Notes under the pieces: model-generated
Told to the model about the DNA's origin: nothing
Databases searched by the model: none
What the model saw: only the letters and a program-made list of their open reading frames with translations
Origin: Arsenicicoccus dermatophilus
GTDB taxonomy: Bacteria > Actinomycetota > Actinomycetes > Actinomycetales > Dermatophilaceae
Length of the DNA: 64,000 nucleotides
NCBI RefSeq assembly: GCF_022568795.1
Contig: NZ_JAKZHU010000001.1
Span: 1,054,001-1,118,000, forward strand
Direction of reading: 5' to 3'
Shown: positions 1-8,921 of the stretch, piece by piece
How the letters are laid out: every line of letters starts with the position of its first letter
Position numbering within the stretch: the first letter of the stretch is position 1
Program-made: the position numbers and the translations under genes

Positions 1-166
1 CGCCGACCTCGGCCTCGACGCCGACCAGGTGGGCCTGGGTGCCGCCCGCACCAAGGTCGAGCAGGCCACCCCTCGCCCGCCGCGCGAGCAGGGCACCATC
101 GTCAAGGACGAGGGGGACGGCGGCGCCAAGCTCGCCGAGTTCCTCGTCGCCAAGAAGTTCGTCTGA
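1..166 (+). CDS. etfB: Electron transfer flavoprotein beta subunit, C-terminal end (partial)
   Basis: The window opens inside this gene; only about 54 codons are present, ending with TGA at 164-166. The visible tail is acidic and Lys-rich and finishes with LAEFLVAKKFV. ETF-beta subunits end in a tail of this type, and an ETF alpha gene follows after 31 bases, in the usual fixA/etfB-etfA operon order. The assignment rests mainly on that context. The beta subunit binds AMP and forms the heterodimer that passes electrons from acyl-CoA dehydrogenases to the quinone pool. Confidence 0.75.
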   Translation, partial: ADLGLDADQVGLGAARTKVEQATPRPPREQGTIVKDEGDGGAKLAEFLVAKKFV

Positions 167-197
167 GCCGGCCACCGCGACAAAGGAGTTCACTGAC

Positions 198-1148
198 ATG
201 GCTGAAGTTCTCGTTCTGGTCGACCACACCGACGGCAAGCTCAAGAAGACCTCCGCCGAGCTGCTGACGCTGGCGCGCCGCGTCGGCGAGCCCAGCGCCG
301 TCTTCCTCGGCAAGGGCGTCGAGACCGCCCTCCCGGTCCTCGCCAAGTACGGCGCCGAGAAGGTCTACGTCGTCGACGACGACTCCTTCGGGCAGTTCCT
401 CGTCGGCCCGGCCGTCGACGCCCTGGCCGCCGTGGTGCAGCAGACCTCGCCCGCCGCGGTCCTGATGACCACCGGCACCGACGCCAAGGAGATCGCGGCC
501 CGCCTGGCCGTCCGCTGCGACGGTGGCCTGATCACCGATGCCGTCGACGTGCAGGGCGGCGGCAACGGCGTCCTCGCCACCCAGTCGGTCTTCGCCGGGA
601 ACTGGACCGTGCAGTCCACGGGCACCCGGGGCACGACCTTCGTGACCGTCAAGCCCGCCTCCGTGGCTCCCGAGGCCGCCCAGGGTGCCGGCGCCCTGCA
701 GCCCGTGGAGGTGCAGATCTCCGACGCCGCCAAGGCCGTGCAGATCACCGACGCCCAGCCCAAGCAGTCCACGGGCCGTCCGGACCTGGCCACCGCCCAG
801 GTCGTCGTCTCCGGCGGTCGCGGCACCGGCGGTGACTTCTCCACGGTCGAGGCCTTCGCCGACTCGATGAAGGCCGCCGTCGGCGCCTCCCGGGCCGCCG
901 TCGACGCCGGGTGGTACCCGCACTCCTCGCAGGTCGGCCAGACCGGCAAGCAGGTGTCGCCGCAGCTGTACGTCGCGTGCGGGATCTCCGGTGCGATCCA
1001 GCACCGCGCCGGCATGCAGACGTCCAAGACGATCGTGGCGATCAACAAGGACGAGGAGGCCCCGATCTTCGAGCTCGTCGACTTCGGCGTGGTGGGCGAC
1101 CTCTTCTCCGTGCTTCCGCAGGCCACCGAGGCCGTCCAGAAGCGCTGA
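198..1148 (+). CDS. etfA: Electron transfer flavoprotein alpha subunit
   Basis: A 316-residue cytosolic FAD-binding subunit of the ETF heterodimer. The N-terminal half starts [13 protein letters not shown], typical of the ETF alpha/beta fold. The C-terminal FAD domain shows [11 protein letters not shown], then a stretch with [20 protein letters not shown] and [10 protein letters not shown], the loops that hold FAD in this family. The ATG at 198 is chosen because AAAGGAG lies at 182-188; the open frame extends upstream but would overlap etfB. Length and order match the family, so the protein should accept electrons from flavin dehydrogenases of fatty-acid and amino-acid oxidation. Confidence 0.95.
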   Translation: MAEVLVLVDHTDGKLKKTSAELLTLARRVGEPSAVFLGKGVETALPVLAKYGAEKVYVVDDDSFGQFLVGPAVDALAAVVQQTSPAAVLMTTGTDAKEIAARLAVRCDGGLITDAVDVQGGGNGVLATQSVFAGNWTVQSTGTRGTTFVTVKPASVAPEAAQGAGALQPVEVQISDAAKAVQITDAQPKQSTGRPDLATAQVVVSGGRGTGGDFSTVEAFADSMKAAVGASRAAVDAGWYPHSSQVGQTGKQVSPQLYVACGISGAIQHRAGMQTSKTIVAINKDEEAPIFELVDFGVVGDLFSVLPQATEAVQKR

Positions 1149-1163
1149 GCCCCAGGCGCTCTC

Positions 1164-1204
1164 GCGGCGGGCCGCCCTCCCCGACGGGGAGGGCGGCCCG
1201 CCGC
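1164..1204 (+). terminator. Hairpin terminator after etfA
   Basis: A perfect 19-bp GC-only stem (arms 1164-1182 and 1186-1204) around a GAC loop starts 15 bases after the etfA stop. No T-run follows, as is common for actinobacterial intrinsic terminators. Confidence 0.8.
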
Positions 1205-1316
1205 CGTCATCCGGTTGCCGGCGCCCCGCCGGGGTGGAGGCAGGCCTCCTCGGGGGCCGCAGGCTGAGCCTGCGCCCGAGGCATCCCGGCCCCGGGGCCC
1301 GATCCCGAGGAGTGCC

Positions 1317-1577
1317 ATGCCCAGCTCCACCCTGGTGACCCAGGAGCGTTGGGCCCGAGCCACTTTCGCGCTCGGGATCTTGTGCGTGCTCGCCCTCGCG
1401 GCCCCGCTCGCCCACGTCGTGCTCGTCGTCGCCACCCTGACCTGCGCCTGGACGTGGCGGCGGGCGGGCGGCACCCGCACGGGCCGGGTGTGGGCGCTCG
1501 TCGGGCTGGGCCTGTGCCTGCTGCCGGTGCTGATCGTGACCGTGACGAGCCTGGCCACCGCGGGCGCCTCGAGCTGA
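1317..1577 (+). CDS. Small two-helix membrane protein, unknown function
   Basis: An 86-residue protein with two hydrophobic stretches, roughly residues 16-42 and 58-80, separated by a basic loop ([11 protein letters not shown]). The ATG at 1317 is preceded by GAGGAG at 1307-1312, so it is preferred over an in-frame TTG at 1215 that would lie just past the terminator stem. I do not recognise a family. It sits alone between etfA and the lipoprotein gene on the same strand. Confidence 0.6.
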   Translation: MPSSTLVTQERWARATFALGILCVLALAAPLAHVVLVVATLTCAWTWRRAGGTRTGRVWALVGLGLCLLPVLIVTVTSLATAGASS

Positions 1578-1662
1578 GCCGCGCGCCGTGGGGAACCGCG
1601 CGGTGCCAGGGTGCGTCCAGGAAGGAGTGCGGCGCCCGCCGCACACGATGGGGGAGGCACAG

Positions 1663-2073
1663 ATGACCGCACGACGGTCCCAGGTCGTGGCCCTCGGGAT
1701 CACGGCCGTCCTGGCCGGCACGCTGACCGGCTGCGCGCAGGAGACCCGCCGGACGTCCGCGGGGGTGTGCGTGGACGCGCAGACCAACGAGCGACTGCCC
1801 GACTCCGAGTGCGACGACCGGCGCCGCGGCGCCCACGGCGTGGTCGGACGCTGGGCCCGGTGGTACTACTACAGCGACGGCGCGCGGGTGCCCCGGGTGG
1901 GCGGCAAGGTCAGCGGCGGGTCGTTCAGCGCACCGAGCGACCACAGCTATGTCACCGGGGGCGTCGACCCCCGGGGCACCACGAGCCTGAAGTCCTCGAC
2001 GGTCTCCGGCGGGAAGGGCACGACGATCTCGCGGGGCGGCTTCGGCGGCTCCGGCGGCAAGGGGAGCAGCTGA
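1663..2073 (+). CDS. Gly/Ser-rich lipoprotein of a DUF350 / ATP-grasp operon
   Basis: A 136-residue secreted lipoprotein. The N-terminus is basic (MTARRSQ), followed by a hydrophobic core and the lipobox LTGC, so the mature protein should be acylated on Cys and anchored outside the membrane. The rest is low-complexity, with [10 protein letters not shown] and a Gly/Ser-rich tail. GGGGAGG lies upstream of the ATG. Its stop overlaps the start of the ATP-grasp gene by one base (TGATG), so translation is probably coupled. Enteric YgiB/YgiC and YjfL/YjfM/YjfC gene sets pair similar membrane-associated small proteins with an ATP-grasp protein; the analogy is inferred from gene order. Confidence 0.8.
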   Translation: MTARRSQVVALGITAVLAGTLTGCAQETRRTSAGVCVDAQTNERLPDSECDDRRRGAHGVVGRWARWYYYSDGARVPRVGGKVSGGSFSAPSDHSYVTGGVDPRGTTSLKSSTVSGGKGTTISRGGFGGSGGKGSS

Positions 2074-3296
2074 TGCGCCGGATGACGTCGACGCCCCGCG
2101 CGGGCTGGCGGGAGACCGTCGAGTCCCAGGGGCTGGTCTATCCCACGACCGTGGGCCCGGACGGCGCCGAGCGGCCCTACTGGTGGGAGAGCGCGTACTA
2201 CGAGCTGACCTCCGCGGAGGTGGACGAGCTGGAGGCCGCCACCGAGCAGCTGCACCGGATGTGCCTGGAGGCGGCGCGGTTCCTGGTCACCGGCGCGATG
2301 GGGCCGATCGGCCTCCCCGAGGGGGCGCTGCGGCTGGCCGCCGCGAGCCTGGAGGCCGGCACGCCCAGCCTCTACGGCCGGTTCGACCTGCGGTACGACG
2401 GCGACGGCCCGCCCAAGCTGCTGGAGTACAACGCGGACACCCCCACCGGGCTGCTCGAGTCCAGCGTGGTGCAGTGGTACTGGCTGGAGGACCTGCACCC
2501 CGACCGGGACCAGTGGAACTCCGTGCACGAGCGGCTGGTCGCCGCGTGGCAGGCCATGGCGCCGCGCATCACCCAGCCGGTGTGGTTCGCCCACCACGAG
2601 GACGAGGTCACCGGCGAGGAGTGGATGACCACGACCTACCTGCGCGACACCGCCGAGCAGGCCGGGCTGCAGACCCGCTCGATCACCATGGGGCAGATCG
2701 GCTACAACGAGGCGGCGGAGTACTTCGTGGGTCACGGCGGCGAGATGCTGCGGACCTGCTTCAAGCTCTATCCCTGGGAGGACATGCTCCGCGAGCCCTT
2801 CGGCCGCTGGGTGGAGCCGCGACCCAACCCGATGTACGGCACCACCTGGCTGGAGCCCCCGTGGAAGGTCGTGCTGTCCGACAAGGCCCTCCTCGCCGCG
2901 CTGTGGCACCTCTACCCGGACCACGAGCTGCTGCTCCCGGCCTACCTCGACTCCCCGCAGGGGCTCACCGAGTGGGTCGCCAAGCCGATCTTCGGCCGCG
3001 AGGGCGCGGGGATCCGCATCCACGCCGACGGCGTCGAGCAGACCCCGACCGGGTCCGACGGCGGCACGAGCTGCGTCTACCAGCAGTGGTGCCCGCTCCC
3101 GGAGCTCGACGGCCACAAGGTCGTCATCGGCTCCTGGGTGGTCGACGGCCACGCCGCCGGCGCCGGGATCCGCGAGAGCGACGGCTGGGTCACCGACGTC
3201 GGCGCCCGCTTCGTCCCCCACCTGATCGACACCGCCCCGCCGTCCGCCGCGCAGCGCGCGCAGTGGGTGGCCGAGGACCAGGGAGGTCCCCGATGA
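2073..3296 (+). CDS. Glutathionylspermidine synthase-like ATP-grasp protein (YgiC/YjfC type)
   Basis: A 407-residue protein of the glutathionylspermidine synthase C-terminal ATP-grasp family. Typical segments are WWESAYYELT near the N-terminus, FDLRYDGDGPPKLLEYNADTP (central carboxylate/nucleotide-binding part), and in the C-terminal third WVAKPIFGREGAGI, the ATP-grasp loop, and CVYQQWCPLPELDG. The amidase domain of true bifunctional Gsp synthases is absent, as in E. coli YgiC and YjfC. The real substrate is unknown; formation of a peptide-like bond to an amine or surface component is only inferred. It overlaps the upstream lipoprotein gene by one base and the downstream DUF350 gene by four. 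Confidence 0.85.
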   Translation: MRRMTSTPRAGWRETVESQGLVYPTTVGPDGAERPYWWESAYYELTSAEVDELEAATEQLHRMCLEAARFLVTGAMGPIGLPEGALRLAAASLEAGTPSLYGRFDLRYDGDGPPKLLEYNADTPTGLLESSVVQWYWLEDLHPDRDQWNSVHERLVAAWQAMAPRITQPVWFAHHEDEVTGEEWMTTTYLRDTAEQAGLQTRSITMGQIGYNEAAEYFVGHGGEMLRTCFKLYPWEDMLREPFGRWVEPRPNPMYGTTWLEPPWKVVLSDKALLAALWHLYPDHELLLPAYLDSPQGLTEWVAKPIFGREGAGIRIHADGVEQTPTGSDGGTSCVYQQWCPLPELDGHKVVIGSWVVDGHAAGAGIRESDGWVTDVGARFVPHLIDTAPPSAAQRAQWVAEDQGGPR

Positions 3297-3709
3297 TCGC
3301 TGCTCTGCTGTATGCCGCTGCCTACTGCCTGGCCGGGATCGCCCTGCTGGCCGCCGGTTTCGTGGTACTCGACCTGCTGACGCCAGGTCGCCTGGGCGCC
3401 CGGATCTACACCGAGCGGTCGGTCAACGCCGCCGTGGTCGTCGCGGCGGAGTTCCTCGGGCTCGGCGCGATCACCTTCACGACGATCTGGACCAACGGCG
3501 ACGCCGGCGTGGGCCACGCCCTGCTGTGGACCGTGGGCTTCGGGCTGCTCGGGATCGTGCTGCAGGCCGTGAGCTTCCTGCTGCTCGACGCGATCACGCC
3601 CGGGTCGCTGCGCGCCCTCGTGGTCGAGAAGGACTGGCACCCGGGCGCTTTCGTCGCCGCCGCTGCCATGCTGGCGGTCAGCGCCATCGTCTGCGCCGCC
3701 ATCGCCTGA
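3293..3709 (+). CDS. DUF350 family membrane protein (YjfL-like)
   Basis: A 138-residue integral membrane protein with four hydrophobic segments (about residues 4-29, 46-65, 76-99, 115-137). It shows the DUF350 duplication: LLAAGFVVLDLLTPG in the first half is repeated as AVSFLLLDAITPG in the second. The ATG overlaps the ATP-grasp stop (ATGA). Membrane partner, lipoprotein and ligase are thus probably one functional unit at the cell surface. Function of the family is not established. Confidence 0.88.
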   Translation: MIAALLYAAAYCLAGIALLAAGFVVLDLLTPGRLGARIYTERSVNAAVVVAAEFLGLGAITFTTIWTNGDAGVGHALLWTVGFGLLGIVLQAVSFLLLDAITPGSLRALVVEKDWHPGAFVAAAAMLAVSAIVCAAIA

Positions 3710-3791
3710 GCCCCAGGGTCCAGGCACGAGCACCTCCTCGACCGCTGGTGCGGCCGACGCCGGTCCGGACCCGCTGTCCGGGGCGCTGCCC

Positions 3792-5699
3792 GTGGCCGAG
3801 CTGGACCCGGCCGTGCGCCCGCAGGACGACCTGTGGGGTCACGTCAACGCCCGCTGGCTGGCGACGGACCCGATCCCGGCCGACCGCGGTCGGTGGGGGC
3901 TGTCCGACCTCACGCGGGCCCGGGTGTCCGAGCAGCTGCATGAGGTCGTCGAGTCCGCCTGCGCCACGGGCGATCTCGCCGAGGAGCGGCTGGTCGCCCG
4001 GGTCCGCGACCTGCTGGTGGACGAGGCCGGACGCGCGGCCGCCGGGCTGGACCCGGTGCGCGACGAGCTGCGTGCCGTCGACGCGATCGGTGACCTGCCC
4101 GACCTGCTGCGGGTGCTGGGGGAGCGGCAGCGCGAGGGGATGACCGGCGTGCTGGAGGCCCATCTCCTGCCGGACGCCGACGACCCGACCCGCTGGGCGG
4201 TGCACCTCTTCCAGGCCGGACTCACCCTGCCCGTCGCCCCGCTCTACGCCCGGCTCGGGGACGCGCTCGACGAGCACGCCCGATCCCTGTGCACCGCAGC
4301 AGGTCTCCGGCCCGGGGTGGCAGCCTCGGCGCCGGACCTGGAGCGCGCGCTGGCCGAGGTCAGCTGGGATGCCCCCGACGGCGAGGACGACCGGGCGCTC
4401 ACCCACCCGATGACCTTCGTCGAGCTGGGCGACCTGGCCGGGATCGACCTCGTTCCCTGGCTCGACGCGCTGGGTCTGCGTCCGGATCGGCTGGGGCTCA
4501 ACGTCTGTCAGCCGTCCTACGTCGCCGGGCTCGGTCGGCTGCTGCGCGAGCGACCCCTGGCGCAGTGGCAGGACTACCTGCGCTGGCGGCTCGTCGCGGC
4601 ACGCGCGGCATACCTCGGTCCGGACCTGGGTCCGGACCTGGCGCAGGCGCACGCCCGCTTCCACGAGCAGGTGCTCGGCGGCCAGCCACGGCCGACGCCG
4701 GACTGGCGTCGCCGGGTGCAGACCGTGCAGGACGTCCTGCCCCTGGCCCTCGGACGGCTGTGGGTCGAGCGGTATGCCGACGAGCGGTGCCGGGAGCGCA
4801 CCCGCGAGCTCGCCGAGGCGCTGCGGGACGGGATGCGGACCACGCTGCGCGACTGTCCGTGGCTGGGGGAGGAGGCCACGACCGCCGCGCTCACCAAGCT
4901 CGACGCCGTGGTCATGCTCGTCGGGTGGCCGGACGAGTGGCCCGACATGACCGGCCTGGAGCTGGGGGAGACCGCGGCCGGCGCCGTGCGCGCGGCGCGG
5001 GCGGCGGCGCACGACCGGGAGGTGGCGGCCACGGAGACCGCCGTCGACCGGGCGACCTGGGGACCGCCGCCCTATGTCGTCAACACCTTCTACCACCCCT
5101 TCCACAACCAGGTGACTGTCGAGGGCGCGAGCCTGCCGCCGGCCGCGGTGCTCGACGACCCGGCCGTGCTCTTCGGTCAGTACGCGAGCGTCCTCGGGCA
5201 CGAGCTGGGACATGCCTTCGACTCGCGCGGCTCGCAGCGGGACCACCTCGGCCGGGTGCGGCAGTGGTGGGGCGCAGCCGAGGAGGCGGCCTTCCGCGAG
5301 CGGGCGGCCGCCGTCGAGGCCCAGGTCGACGGGTGGCGCCCGCGCGGGGTCGACGACGAGAGCGTCGACGGGACGAGGGTCGGCTTCGAGTGCGTGGCGG
5401 AGCTGATCGGGCTCCAGCTGGCGTGGGACGCCTGGTGCGACAACGTCTCCGGTGACGAGCGGACGCGGCGCGTGGACGGGCTGACGGGGGACGAGCGCTT
5501 CTTCGTGGCCAAGGCCTACGGACGGCGCGCGGCCGACCGGCCCGCTGTCGCCCGCGCGCGGCTGCGCAGCGACGTGCACCCGCCCTTCGAGGTCTTCGCC
5601 GGGCTCGTCCGCAACCTCGACGGCTTCCACGAGACCTTCGCCACCGCGCCGGGTGACCGGGCCTGGCTGGCGCCCGAGGAGCGGGTGCGCATCTTCTGA
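3792..5699 (+). CDS. M13 (neprilysin/PepO) family zinc metallopeptidase
   Basis: About 635 residues. M13 landmarks appear in order: VNTFYHPFHNQ (equivalent of the NAFY substrate loop), YASVLGHELGHAFDSRG with the HExxH zinc site at residues 470-474, FECVAELIGL with the third ligand Glu533, and the C-terminal PGDRAWLAPEERVRIF. M13 enzymes normally have ExxxD here; this one has ExxxE (Glu533, Glu537), a conservative departure. No signal peptide, so cytosolic like bacterial PepO. The only standard in-frame start is GTG 3792. The frame is open and coding-like upstream to 3711, and codon 3726 is ACG in the place where family members usually have ATG, so the true N-terminus may be 22 codons longer. 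Confidence 0.88.
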   Translation: MAELDPAVRPQDDLWGHVNARWLATDPIPADRGRWGLSDLTRARVSEQLHEVVESACATGDLAEERLVARVRDLLVDEAGRAAAGLDPVRDELRAVDAIGDLPDLLRVLGERQREGMTGVLEAHLLPDADDPTRWAVHLFQAGLTLPVAPLYARLGDALDEHARSLCTAAGLRPGVAASAPDLERALAEVSWDAPDGEDDRALTHPMTFVELGDLAGIDLVPWLDALGLRPDRLGLNVCQPSYVAGLGRLLRERPLAQWQDYLRWRLVAARAAYLGPDLGPDLAQAHARFHEQVLGGQPRPTPDWRRRVQTVQDVLPLALGRLWVERYADERCRERTRELAEALRDGMRTTLRDCPWLGEEATTAALTKLDAVVMLVGWPDEWPDMTGLELGETAAGAVRAARAAAHDREVAATETAVDRATWGPPPYVVNTFYHPFHNQVTVEGASLPPAAVLDDPAVLFGQYASVLGHELGHAFDSRGSQRDHLGRVRQWWGAAEEAAFRERAAAVEAQVDGWRPRGVDDESVDGTRVGFECVAELIGLQLAWDAWCDNVSGDERTRRVDGLTGDERFFVAKAYGRRAADRPAVARARLRSDVHPPFEVFAGLVRNLDGFHETFATAPGDRAWLAPEERVRIF

Positions 5700-5803
5700 C
5701 GCTGCCCGCTGCCCGCCGCCCCAGGGTCGTGTGCGCCTACCGCCGGAATCCGGCGCCCGCCGCCCGCGATCCTGGGGGCCCGGGGGCGAGGTGTGACCGG
5801 ACG

Positions 5804-5809
5804 TAGACT
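5804..5809 (+). promoter_or_regulatory. -10 box TAGACT, leaderless promoter of the cysteine desulfurase gene
   Basis: TAGACT fits TANNNT and ends 6 bases before the GTG start at 5816. That spacing would put the transcript start at or next to the start codon. No Shine-Dalgarno sequence is present. Confidence 0.55.
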
Positions 5810-5815
5810 CCGGGT

Positions 5816-7072
5816 GTGCAGCCGGACTACGCCTATCTCGATCACGCCGCCACGACGCCCGTCTTTGCCGAGGTCGTCGAGGCGGTGGCCCGCCAGCGCG
5901 CCGTCGTCGGCAACCCGTCCAGCCTGCACACCGCCGGCCGCGCCGCCCGCCGCGTCGTCGAGGAGAGCCGTGAGCAGATCGCCGAGCTCGTCGGCGCCCG
6001 CCCGTCCGAGGTGATCTTCACCGGCGGCGGCACCGAGGCCGACAACCTCGCCGTCCTCGGCACCGCCCGCGCCCGCGTGGCCGCCGACCCGCAGCGCCGC
6101 CGGATCCTCGCCTCCACCGTCGAGCACCACGCCGTCCTCGACGCGGTCGAGCACCTGGTGCGCCGCGAGGGCGCGGAGGTCACCTGGCTCGAGGTCGACG
6201 CCGCCGGGCGGGTGGACCTCGAGGCGGCCCGCGCGGCCCTCGACGAGCACGCCGACTCCCTCTCCCTGGCCACGGTCATGTGGGCCAACAACGAGGTCGG
6301 CACAATCCAGCCGATCGCCGAGATCGCTGCAGCCGCAGCGGCATACGACGTCCCGGTGCACTCCGACGCGGTGCAGGCGGTCGGGCACGTGCCGGTGGAC
6401 TTCGCGGCGAGCGGGCTCGCGCTGATGGCGGTCACCGCGCACAAGTTCGGCGGTCCCGTGGGCGTGGGCGCCCTGCTCGCCCGCCGCGACGCCGTCGTCG
6501 ACCCGCTCACCCACGGCGGTGGTCAGGAGCGACACATCCGCTCCGGCACCCTCGACGTGGCGGGCATCGTGGGCATGACGACGGCCCTGCGGATCGCCTG
6601 CGAACAGCGTGAGGCCGAGACGGCCCGCCTGGTGGCGCTGCGCGACCGGCTGCTGCAGGGAGCGCTCGACCTGGACCTCGGCATCCGCGTGGGCGGCGAC
6701 TGGGAGCCCGGCGACGCCACCCGGCGCCTGCCCGGCAACGCCCACCTCGTCGTCGACGGCTGCGAGGGCGACTCGCTGCTCTACCTTCTCGACGCCGCCG
6801 GTGTCCAGTGCTCCACCGGGTCCGCCTGCCACGCGGGCGTCCCGCAGCCCTCCCACGTGCTGATCGGCATAGGCCTGTCCGAGGCCGAGGCGCGCGGGGC
6901 CCTGCGCCTGACCCTCGGGCACAGCTCCACCGACGAGGACGTCGAGCGAGCCCTCGCGGCGCTGCCGGGAGCGGTCGACCGGGCCCGGCGCGCGGGCTCG
7001 CTGAGCGGGGGCCCGGTCGCGGCTGCCGCCGCCCGGGGCCTGGGCGCCGACGCGGTGGAGGCGGCGAGCTGA
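5816..7072 (+). CDS. Cysteine desulfurase (IscS/NifS class V aminotransferase)
   Basis: A 418-residue PLP enzyme that takes sulfur from cysteine as a persulfide. Visible motifs: YLDHAATTP at the N-terminus, [15 protein letters not shown] (PLP phosphate site), [32 protein letters not shown], the PLP lysine Lys210 in [19 protein letters not shown], and the catalytic Cys338 in [15 protein letters not shown]. The GTG at 5816 has no ribosome binding site but a leaderless -10 box. Its stop overlaps mnmA by one base (TGATG), so the natural partner is tRNA 2-thiouridine synthesis, probably with a wider role in Fe-S assembly. Confidence 0.95.
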   Translation: MQPDYAYLDHAATTPVFAEVVEAVARQRAVVGNPSSLHTAGRAARRVVEESREQIAELVGARPSEVIFTGGGTEADNLAVLGTARARVAADPQRRRILASTVEHHAVLDAVEHLVRREGAEVTWLEVDAAGRVDLEAARAALDEHADSLSLATVMWANNEVGTIQPIAEIAAAAAAYDVPVHSDAVQAVGHVPVDFAASGLALMAVTAHKFGGPVGVGALLARRDAVVDPLTHGGGQERHIRSGTLDVAGIVGMTTALRIACEQREAETARLVALRDRLLQGALDLDLGIRVGGDWEPGDATRRLPGNAHLVVDGCEGDSLLYLLDAAGVQCSTGSACHAGVPQPSHVLIGIGLSEAEARGALRLTLGHSSTDEDVERALAALPGAVDRARRAGSLSGGPVAAAAARGLGADAVEAAS

Positions 7073-8163
7073 TGCGGGTCGTCGCCGCCATGAGCGGCGG
7101 GGTCGACTCGGCCGTGGCCGCCGCCAGGATGCTCGACGCCGGCCACGAGGTCGTCGGCGTGCACCTGGCCCTGTCCCGCTCCGCCGCCACCCTGCGCGAG
7201 TCCGCCCGGGGCTGCTGCACGCTCGAGGACGCGGGCGACGCCCGCCGGGTCGCCGACCGCCTCGGGATCCCGTTCTACGTCTGGGACCTCGCCGACCGCT
7301 TCCAGGCCGAGGTGATCGACGACTTCGTCGCGGAGTATGCCGCCGGCCGCACCCCCAACCCCTGCCTGCGCTGCAACGAGCGGATCAAGTTCGCCGCGTT
7401 GCTGGACAAGGCGCTCGCGCTGGGCTTCGACGCGGTCGCCACCGGCCACTACGCCCAGGTCGTCGAGCGTCGCTCGCCGGACGGCGCCGTCGCGCGCGAG
7501 CTGCACCGCGCCGTCGACCCGGCCAAGGACCAGTCCTATGTCCTGGGCGTCCTGGACGCCGACCAGCTGGCCCGGTCCTTCTTCCCGCTCGGGGACGCCA
7601 CCAAGACCCAGGTGCGCGCGGAGGCGGCCGAGCGCGGGTTCGCCGTCGCCCGCAAGCCCGACTCCCACGACATCTGCTTCGTCGCCGACGGGGACACCCG
7701 CGGGTGGCTCGGGGCGCGGCTGGGGGAGCGGCCCGGGGAGATCGTGGACGAGACCGGTGCGGTGGTGGGCGCGCACGAGGGTGCGTATGCGTACACCGTC
7801 GGCCAGCGACGCGGGCTGCGGCTCGGGCGCCCGGCGCAGGACGGCCGGCCGCGCTACGTCACGTCCGTCGACGTCCCGCGCAACCGCGTCGTCGTGGGGC
7901 CCGGCGAGCTGCTCGGCATCGACCGGATCCGCGGCGAGCACGTCCGCTGGTGCGGTCCGGCGCCGGACGGGACGGTCGAGGTCGGCGCCCAGCTGCGCGC
8001 GCACGGGGCCGAGATCCCCGCGCGGGCCTGGGTGGAGGGCGCCTCGCTGCACGTGTCCCTGGCCGAGCGCACCCGGGGCGTCGCGCCGGGCCAGTCGGTG
8101 GTGCTGTATGCCGGGACGCGGGTGGTCGGGTCCGCCACGATCGCCGAGACCGGCCGGGCCTGA
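7072..8163 (+). CDS. mnmA: tRNA-specific 2-thiouridylase MnmA
   Basis: A 363-residue cytosolic enzyme that adenylates and thiolates U34 of Lys/Glu/Gln tRNAs. The PP-loop [10 protein letters not shown] is at the N-terminus. The first catalytic Cys is in [15 protein letters not shown] and the second in [25 protein letters not shown] and the C-terminal barrel with YTVGQRRGL are present. The ATG overlaps the desulfurase stop, coupling the sulfur donor to its user. Length matches MnmA/TrmU enzymes and nothing is missing. Confidence 0.96.
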   Translation: MRVVAAMSGGVDSAVAAARMLDAGHEVVGVHLALSRSAATLRESARGCCTLEDAGDARRVADRLGIPFYVWDLADRFQAEVIDDFVAEYAAGRTPNPCLRCNERIKFAALLDKALALGFDAVATGHYAQVVERRSPDGAVARELHRAVDPAKDQSYVLGVLDADQLARSFFPLGDATKTQVRAEAAERGFAVARKPDSHDICFVADGDTRGWLGARLGERPGEIVDETGAVVGAHEGAYAYTVGQRRGLRLGRPAQDGRPRYVTSVDVPRNRVVVGPGELLGIDRIRGEHVRWCGPAPDGTVEVGAQLRAHGAEIPARAWVEGASLHVSLAERTRGVAPGQSVVLYAGTRVVGSATIAETGRA

Positions 8164-8428
8164 CCCGCTCTCGACCCGGCCGCGTCTGTCGCAGCGAGAC
8201 CGAAGACCTGCGGGCCCACGGCCCGAGGGTGCTACTTGCGGATGTCGTCAGGCATGCCTACCAGGCACGGACGTCATGCCGCTCCGGGAGGTGGGTAGCT
8301 ACCGGCTCGATCCAGTCTTCATCCGCAGTTCACCGAAATCCCCTGAGTGGCAACGCGTTCCACCTGCAGTATGAGAGCGCATGAGGGAGGACCCCTCCAT
8401 GCGCCAGGTCGGAGCGATCCTCCGCCCT
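8164..8428. other. Intergenic stretch between mnmA and the secreted protein gene
   Basis: No convincing gene or RNA was found. It contains short imperfect inverted repeats (for example GGAGG/CCTCC near 8384-8397) and is less GC-biased than the flanking genes. It may be the long leader of the small secreted protein gene together with the hairpin that follows. Confidence 0.4.
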
Positions 8429-8463
8429 GGTTGGAGCAGTGGGCACGGCCCACTGCTCCAACC
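8429..8463 (+). promoter_or_regulatory. Perfect 16-bp hairpin in the leader of the secreted protein gene
   Basis: Arms 8429-8444 and 8448-8463 are exact complements around an ACG loop. The stem ends two bases before the AGAGAAGG ribosome binding region of the gene at 8480. It could be an attenuator, an mRNA-stabilising structure or a protein-binding site; it is not a normal position for a terminator of mnmA, about 265 bases away. Confidence 0.6.
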
Positions 8464-8479
8464 GAGAGAAGGGCTCGAC

Positions 8480-8797
8480 ATGTCCACCAAGAAGCTCCCG
8501 ATCGTCGTCGCCATGGCGGCCGCGGCCCTCACGCTGGCCCCGTCTGCGGTGCCTGCTGTCGCCAGCTCCGCAACTCCTTCCCTGGCCCGCGTGGACTGCA
8601 AGACCTGGGCGGGTGGCACCGACCAGAACCACGTCGTCATCTCCTGCACCAAGTACAGCAACACGTCGGCCCGCGGCATCGGGGACTGCAACCTGTGGCA
8701 GCCTGACATCGCTACGGCCTGGATCACGGGCGCCAACCGCTCGACCTCGAGCTCGCACTGCATCAACGGGATCAAAAGCACGCACGTCGAGTCCTGA
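8480..8797 (+). CDS. Small secreted four-cysteine protein, unknown function
   Basis: A 105-residue protein with a clear Sec signal: MSTKKLP, then a hydrophobic Ala-rich core ending near AVASSA (cleavage about residue 29-31). The mature part of about 75 residues has four Cys (DCKTW, ISCTKY, GDCNLW, SHCING), enough for two disulfides, and many Ser/Thr/Asn. AGAAGG precedes the ATG at good spacing. No family recognised; a secreted peptide or an inhibitor-like fold are possibilities only. A long hairpin lies in its leader and another directly after its stop. Confidence 0.65.
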   Translation: MSTKKLPIVVAMAAAALTLAPSAVPAVASSATPSLARVDCKTWAGGTDQNHVVISCTKYSNTSARGIGDCNLWQPDIATAWITGANRSTSSSHCINGIKSTHVES

Positions 8798-8805
8798 TCC
8801 TCGAT

Positions 8806-8849
8806 CCCCGGTGGTCGATGCCCTTGGTGAAGGGTGTCGACCACCGGGG
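8806..8849 (+). terminator. 20-bp hairpin after the secreted protein gene, abutting the IS end
   Basis: Arms 8806-8825 and 8830-8849 pair with two adjacent mismatched or wobble positions, loop GGTG. It begins 9 bases after the stop of the secreted protein gene, so a terminator is likely. The last base touches the left terminal inverted repeat of the IS element, so the element lies exactly at the foot of the hairpin. Confidence 0.6.
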
Positions 8850-8875
8850 GAGTGTCAGAACAACGGTGGGTGGGG
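8850..8875 (+). repeat. Left terminal inverted repeat of the IS256-family element
   Basis: Starts GAGTGTCAG and contains CGGTGGGTGGGG; complementary at 20 of 26 positions to the right end at 10215-10240. Confidence 0.75.
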
Positions 8876-8921
8876 GTTCGGCCTGACGCGCTGAGCGGTG
8901 CTCGGCGGGAGAGCAGGCAGC

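Noticed and set aside
3678-5630. A 650-codon minus-strand frame opposite the M13 peptidase gene
   Set aside because: No conserved motif; the plus strand carries HExxH and other M13 signatures across the same span.
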